In this document: positions 53,666 through 57,143 of the stretch, in pieces
Layout: each line of letters starts with the position of its first letter
How positions within the stretch are numbered: position 1 is the stretch's first letter
From: an uncultured Bacteroidota bacterium
GTDB taxonomy: Bacteria; Bacteroidota; Bacteroidia; JABEUT01
DNA length: 57,143 nucleotides
NCBI GenBank assembly: GCA_903916255.1
Contig: CAIWVW010000079.1
Span: 1-57,143 of the forward strand
Reading direction: 5' to 3'
Notes under the pieces: model-generated
What the model was told of the DNA's origin: nothing
The model's input: the letters and a program-made list of their open reading frames with translations, nothing else
Database searches by the model: none
Position numbers and translations under genes: made by a program

Positions 53666-54121
53666 ATGAAAATTGAATACAATAATCTCTATACTCATTT
53701 TGTATTTACAACATTACATCGCACACCTCTCATTTCGGAACAAAACAGGGAACGTATTGAAAAATATATTACCGGCATTGTAAACAATAACGATTCTCAT
53801 TTATATGCTATTTATGCCAATCCTGAACATATACATTTGCTTGTTTCCCGCTCTCCGAAATTATCAGAAGAAGCATTAGCTTCTATTATTGCTGAAAGTT
53901 CGCAACAATTCATTACTCAAAATAAATTATGCAGCCATCCCTTTGCATGGCAAGAATCCGCCTCTGCTTTTTCTGTATCAAAGTCGGATATTGATAAAGT
54001 TTGCAAGTATATCCTTAATCAACCTAAACACCATCGCAAAGTGACTTTCTCAGAAGAGTATGATGAGTTTATAAAATTTTATCAGAAAACAATACAACCC
54101 ATTAAACATTTATCTAAATAA
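53666..54121 (+). CDS. REP-associated tyrosine transposase (RAYT)
   Basis: 151 residues from the ATG at 53666; the TTG at 53630 lies inside the left REP and is unlikely. It is a single-domain Y1 transposase of IS200/IS605 type with YTHFVFTTLHRTPLIS at the start, the HUH motif as HIH at about residues 55-57 in NPEHIHLLVS, and the catalytic Tyr at about residue 115 in VCKYILNQPKHHRK, the typical RAYT form. Such enzymes nick and join single-stranded DNA at hairpins. It is flanked by two REP hairpin pairs and lies between gldG and a DUF4340 gene. Usually such genes occur once per genome and do not move like insertion sequences. Confidence 0.93.
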   Translation: MKIEYNNLYTHFVFTTLHRTPLISEQNRERIEKYITGIVNNNDSHLYAIYANPEHIHLLVSRSPKLSEEALASIIAESSQQFITQNKLCSHPFAWQESASAFSVSKSDIDKVCKYILNQPKHHRKVTFSEEYDEFIKFYQKTIQPIKHLSK

Positions 54122-54250
54122 GGTAATAAGGTAAAATCCAAGTATGAATATTTTTCTACTAAGGTTAAAATTCAAAAGATATAGAAATTTATATCATGCC
54201 TTTAAACCTTAGTAGAAATTATGCCCCTAATATTTTAACCTTATCAATAA
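54117..54250. repeat. REP region D, right of the RAYT gene
   Basis: AATAAGGTAATAAGGTAAAA (from about 54118), TTTCTACTAAGGTTAAAATT (from about 54152), CCTTTAAACCTTAGTAGAAA (about 54199-54218) and TATTTTAACCTTATCAATAA (54231-54250). It mirrors region C in content and order, so the transposase gene sits between two copies of a two-hairpin unit. Confidence 0.88.
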
Positions 54251-54269
54251 TAAAATAAAATTACTTCGT

Positions 54270-55277
54270 ATGATTAAAAAACTCGGCAACAAAACATTAC
54301 TGCTTATATTATTGGTTGCGCTGGCTGTTTTTGGTATATTGCGCTACATCAGCAGCCGCAAAAGCGAAAACACTTTTCAGACTGCTTTAATCCCCAAAAT
54401 AGATTCCGCCAAGCTGACAGGCATGGTAATTTTTGAAAAAAAACTCGATAATAGTCCTAAGGGAGTGCGTGCTCAAAATGAACTGCCCTATATATTCACC
54501 AAGAAAGGAAAGGATTGGTACATCTCGCAGGGTGATGTTACTTCCCGCGCCGAGCCGCGTGCAGCGCATTATCTTATTTCGCTGGTAGAAGGTATAAGCC
54601 CCGACAGGCTTGGCTCGAACGACCCCAAAGACTGGAAACAATTTAATGTAAATGACACCCTCGGCACCCGTGTGGTTTTCCTCTATGGTAAAGATACAGT
54701 GGTGGATGTTGTGGTTGGCCGCTTCTCCTATATTCCTGAACAGAAAAAAGCTATCAGTTATATCCGCATATCGGGACAGAAGGAAGTGTATGCAATCGAT
54801 GGGTTCCTAACTATGAACATCAACAATGAATTCGACAACTGGAGAGACAAAAAAGTGATGCCCGGCGAATATGCAAACTGGAGGAAACTCACCTGCACCT
54901 ACCCTGCCGACAGTGGTTTTGTAATTCAAAAAGACAGCGGCAAAAGCTGGGTCTTCGGAGATAATACGATGCCTGACTCTTTAAGCGCAGCCAAAACCAT
55001 TGAAGATATATCCAACCAAAATTACGGCACCTTTATTAATAAGTTTGATACGAACGGCAAACAAGCCTTGTTTACCCTAAAAGTGGAAGGCAAAGGTTTC
55101 AGTCCCGCTATTATTAAAGCCTACCAAGCCGATACTGCCAATCAATATGCCATCACTTCCAGCTTAAACCCCGGCAGCTATTTCAGCGGAAAAGGAAATG
55201 GTATGTTCAGCAAAATTTTCCGGGGGAAAAGTGCTTTTAAGAAGAAGGAAGATAAGGCTAAGAAAGGGAAGAAATAG
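54270..55277 (+). CDS. DUF4340-domain protein
   Basis: 335 residues with one membrane segment at the N-terminus (LLLILLVALAVFGILRYI) and a long outer domain containing the DUF4340 pattern (LPYIFTKKGKDWYISQGDVT SRAEP, split here; LGTRVVFLYGKDTVVDVVVG; PGEYANWRKLTCTYPADSGF). DUF4340 genes commonly follow gldAFG-like ABC operons, so it is probably part of that transporter system and was originally next to gldG. The end is Lys-rich (SAFKKKEDKAKKGKK). Confidence 0.88.
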   Translation: MIKKLGNKTLLLILLVALAVFGILRYISSRKSENTFQTALIPKIDSAKLTGMVIFEKKLDNSPKGVRAQNELPYIFTKKGKDWYISQGDVTSRAEPRAAHYLISLVEGISPDRLGSNDPKDWKQFNVNDTLGTRVVFLYGKDTVVDVVVGRFSYIPEQKKAISYIRISGQKEVYAIDGFLTMNINNEFDNWRDKKVMPGEYANWRKLTCTYPADSGFVIQKDSGKSWVFGDNTMPDSLSAAKTIEDISNQNYGTFINKFDTNGKQALFTLKVEGKGFSPAIIKAYQADTANQYAITSSLNPGSYFSGKGNGMFSKIFRGKSAFKKKEDKAKKGKK

Positions 55278-55280
55278 ATA

Positions 55281-55432
55281 TGCTCCATCGGAGCAAACTG
55301 TTTGTAGTAATTTTCAAAATAAAGGAATCAAACTCCGTTAGGAGTGGGCCTGTTTTTTACTAACAGAACGCACCTAAGGCGCTCCATTTTTTAGTGTGTT
55401 TTTATGCTACAAACAGGGTGCTCCTGTGGAGC
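55281..55432. repeat. Composite nested palindromic element
   Basis: Hairpins TGCTCCATCGGAGCA (55281-55295), ACTCCGTTAGGAGT (55332-55345) and GCTCCTGTGGAGC (55420-55432), and a long-range pair CTGTTTGTAG (55298-55307) / CTACAAACAG (55407-55416) enclosing the middle. The last hairpin is followed by T6 and can end DUF4340 transcription. The rest of the 241-base gap to 55518 holds a stem CCCTGT/ACAGGG (55468-55489) and no gene. Confidence 0.8.
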
Positions 55433-55518
55433 TTTTTTCCGCTCTAAAATCATGGGTAAGATTGCTTCCCTGTCTGCCGACAAACAGGGTTCCTTTTTCG
55501 CACTGAAGAACGCCCAAA

Positions 55519-56064
55519 TTATTTGCCTGCCGGGCTTCCGGCCAAAAAGCTAAAATTAACCTCGCCATAAGCTCTTTGTTGTAAAAAATTGGGGTGGTCG
55601 GCAAAGGAAGTCCGTTTGGAATGCTCAATAATAAGCCAACCATTCTCTTTTAACAGATTTCGGCTAAAAATTAGGTCAGGAATAACGGGATAATGCGGAT
55701 ATTCGTATGGCGGGTCGCAGAATATAATATCGAATGGTTCGGCATGACTCCTTAAAAATGAGAGTGAATCGCTCTTTATTACAATTACATTTTCAAGTCC
55801 AAATATTTTGACATTTTTTCTGACAAAATTACAGCATCCATTGCTGATATCAACGGCTGTAACCTGTTTACAGCCCCTTGAAGCAAGGTCATAAGTTAAA
55901 CTTCCGGTACCGCAAAAAAGGTCGAGCGCATCACATTCTGTAAAATCAAATTGGTTCTGTAAAATGTTAAATAATGCCTGTTTTGCCTTGCCCGTTGTCG
56001 GACGAATCGGGAGATATTTCGAGGGTACTTTCCGGCCCTTAAAATCGCCTCCGCCTATATACAT
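55519..56064 (-). CDS. rsmD: 16S rRNA (guanine966-N2)-methyltransferase RsmD
   Basis: 181 residues. SAM-binding motif LDLFCGTGSLTYDLASRG (about 48-65), the N-methylase motif DPPYEYPHY (about 117-125), and the family start GGDFKGRKVPSKYLPIRPTT GKAKQALFNIL (split here). Methylates G966 of 16S rRNA. Overlaps the end of the DUF3822 gene by 10 bases, a pairing seen in Bacteroidota. Confidence 0.94.
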   Translation of the reverse strand: MYIGGGDFKGRKVPSKYLPIRPTTGKAKQALFNILQNQFDFTECDALDLFCGTGSLTYDLASRGCKQVTAVDISNGCCNFVRKNVKIFGLENVIVIKSDSLSFLRSHAEPFDIIFCDPPYEYPHYPVIPDLIFSRNLLKENGWLIIEHSKRTSFADHPNFLQQRAYGEVNFSFLAGSPAGK

Positions 56065-56918
56065 AGATATTGCATAAAAAGGGAATAATATCTGTGCGCC
56101 GGCAGACTGTCGACCATAGGCGAAAAAGTGAACCTGTTTGTCTTATCCGCAATGCGGACATTTTTCAAATACCGCCACGCCATATCAAACATCTCCGACT
56201 TCTCCAAAATCTCTCCATATAAAAAGCAGGGAGAGTCGTCGGGTTTCAGTTTAAGTTCTTCATATACCCAAAGCAGAAAGTACGTAAAATCGTTGGCGGT
56301 TTGAATCTGATAGCGGTTATAAAGCAGCAATTTTCCGGTTTGCAATGCAACCACATCCATATAGCCGTTGAAGATGTACACATGCACCTCGTTGCGGTTG
56401 CTATCCTTATGCAGGGCCAGAATATATTCCACAAATATGGATGAATGGTGCCTGAAAACAGCTTGCGGGTACTTCTCTTTCAAATGGTTATAGTCGTTGG
56501 TATCCACCGCATATACGCTGTAACAATCGTTATTTTTTATAAAATCGGAACAGGGTGTTTCTCCGGGTTTAATCAGGTTTTGCTGCTTCAAATAATCATT
56601 TACTGATTCCGGCGAAAAAAACGCGGAAGGTATCAGCATCGCGCTGTTGTGTGTAAACACTACCGAAGAAGAAGAACATTTATAATTCAGCATTTCCTCT
56701 TTCAATATGTTTTCCGCCAACCGCTTTGAATCGTGTCCGTCTCTTCTGGCATAAGATGCCCACGCCAGATACTCATTATCGTCTTTGTCGAGCAGGCAGG
56801 CGAATAAATTCACCTCTCTTACCTCAATAGACAAATGCAGGTTTTTATTGGCGAGGGAAGCCTTGTCCAAAGCAAACCGGTCGGGTTCTTTAAGCGATAC
56901 TATTTTCAGGTTTCCCAT
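56055..56918 (-). CDS. DUF3822 family protein
   Basis: 287 residues, no signal or membrane segment. Actin-like ATPase-fold features can be expected for the family from the strand pattern (LHLSIEVREVNLFACLLD, VHVYIFNGYMDVVALQTGKL LLYN, split here), though I see no complete nucleotide motif. It precedes rsmD and overlaps it by 10 bases. Function unknown. Confidence 0.85.
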   Translation of the reverse strand: MGNLKIVSLKEPDRFALDKASLANKNLHLSIEVREVNLFACLLDKDDNEYLAWASYARRDGHDSKRLAENILKEEMLNYKCSSSSVVFTHNSAMLIPSAFFSPESVNDYLKQQNLIKPGETPCSDFIKNNDCYSVYAVDTNDYNHLKEKYPQAVFRHHSSIFVEYILALHKDSNRNEVHVYIFNGYMDVVALQTGKLLLYNRYQIQTANDFTYFLLWVYEELKLKPDDSPCFLYGEILEKSEMFDMAWRYLKNVRIADKTNRFTFSPMVDSLPAHRYYSLFMQYLCI

Positions 56919-56922
56919 TGCA

Positions 56923-56930
56923 CAAAAATA
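56923..56930 (-). promoter_or_regulatory. -7 promoter element of the DUF3822-rsmD operon
   Basis: TATTTTTG on the minus strand, 4 bases before the ATG at 56918, so the transcript would be leaderless or nearly so. Its last bases overlap the left arm of the large inverted repeat. Confidence 0.5.
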
Positions 56931-57012
56931 GTTATAAGTTATGAGTTATAAGTTATGACCAGATTTCAGGCTTAATTTCTTAAATAACTTATAACTCATA
57001 ACTTATAACTAT
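56928..57012. repeat. Perfect 29-base inverted repeat between divergent promoters
   Basis: Left arm 56928-56956 and right arm 56984-57012 are exact complements. Each arm is itself two copies of GTTATAAGTTATGA-type units. The spacer is 27 bases. Both flanks carry a TATTTTTG element reading outwards. Confidence 0.9.
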
Positions 57013-57018
57013 AAATAC

Positions 57019-57026
57019 TATTTTTG
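57019..57026 (+). promoter_or_regulatory. -7 promoter element of the 57043 gene
   Basis: TATTTTTG, 16 bases before the ATG at 57043. Confidence 0.55.
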
Positions 57027-57042
57027 CCCCTCATTTTAAAGA

Positions 57043-57143
57043 ATGAAGAAAACTTTCATCACCAATCTTATTCTGGTACTTACGCTTAATCTCTCCATTA
57101 AGCCCTTCTTTATTTTTGCCATCGACCGTAAAGTGCAAAATAT
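57043..57143 (+). CDS. Start of a polysaccharide flippase (partial)
   Basis: The first 33 codons read MKKTFITNLILVLTLNLSIK then PFFIFAIDRKVQN. This matches the opening of oligosaccharide flippase family proteins (first membrane segment followed by IDR.VQN). The gene runs out of the window, so the call is provisional. Confidence 0.65.
   Translation, partial: MKKTFITNLILVLTLNLSIKPFFIFAIDRKVQN

Noticed and set aside
53518-54250. Prophage or integrative-element attachment sites around the transposase
   Set aside because: No integrase; the repeats are hairpins of REP type and the enzyme is a HUH/Y1 transposase.

Overview
The window is almost certainly chromosomal DNA of a member of the Bacteroidota. 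The signs are six large secreted proteins ending in type IX secretion (T9SS) type A sorting domains, the gliding-motility ABC transporter genes gldA-gldF-gldG, an rsmD-DUF3822 pair, many lipoproteins, and a recurrent TAnnTTTG promoter element close to start codons. I cannot name the genus. There are no rRNA or tRNA genes, CRISPR arrays or prophage modules that I can see.

Region 1 (about 0.2-22.7 kb) is a surface-protein locus. Six giant genes, all on the minus strand, encode proteins built from a shared kit: signal peptide, a unique or shared N-terminal domain, a variable number of GloVer repeats or SprB-like repeats, a shared module of about 190 residues (starting near EPICI.VDTA), and a nearly interchangeable C-terminal sorting domain followed by a near-identical terminator. 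The intergenic cassettes are also copies of each other. Three places hold decayed remnants of further genes (19.08-19.18, 19.6-20.3 and 22.59-22.70 kb). A single plus-strand gene at 8.0 kb, possibly a BECR-fold nuclease, interrupts the array.

Region 2 (23-28.3 kb) has a three-PAS sensor kinase overlapping an unusual response regulator (receiver + cyclic-nucleotide-type domain + Crp helix-turn-helix), then an acetyltransferase and a metallo-beta-lactamase-fold hydrolase. Region 3 (28.3-36.1 kb) is a polysaccharide locus: galE, a DUF1016 nuclease and a flippase in one minus-strand operon; sulfotransferase, glycosyltransferase and asparagine synthase in the divergent operon.

Region 4 (36.1-42.6 kb) holds an outer-membrane-like protein, a tandemly duplicated lipoprotein pair that dragged along the tail of accD, accD itself, a four-helix-bundle gene inside a set of AT-rich repeats, class I fructose-bisphosphate aldolase, and three tandem collagen-like lipoproteins. 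Region 5 (42.7-50.1 kb) holds a pentapeptide-like membrane protein, a small membrane protein coupled to a SPOR protein, murQ, a TrmH-family RNA methyltransferase, a secreted protein and a multi-spanning membrane protein.

Region 6 (50.3-57.1 kb) is gldAFG, then a REP-associated tyrosine transposase (RAYT) sitting between two copies of its presumed REP hairpins and separating gldG from a DUF4340 gene, then convergent rsmD/DUF3822 and the start of a second flippase. Related REP sequences occur at 42.6 and 48.4 kb. At least four other families of small palindromic elements occur, two of them inside one coding region at 30.2 kb. The strongest candidates for something undescribed are the module-shuffling T9SS locus with its decaying cassettes, the RAYT/REP set, and the palindromic insertions in the DUF1016 gene.
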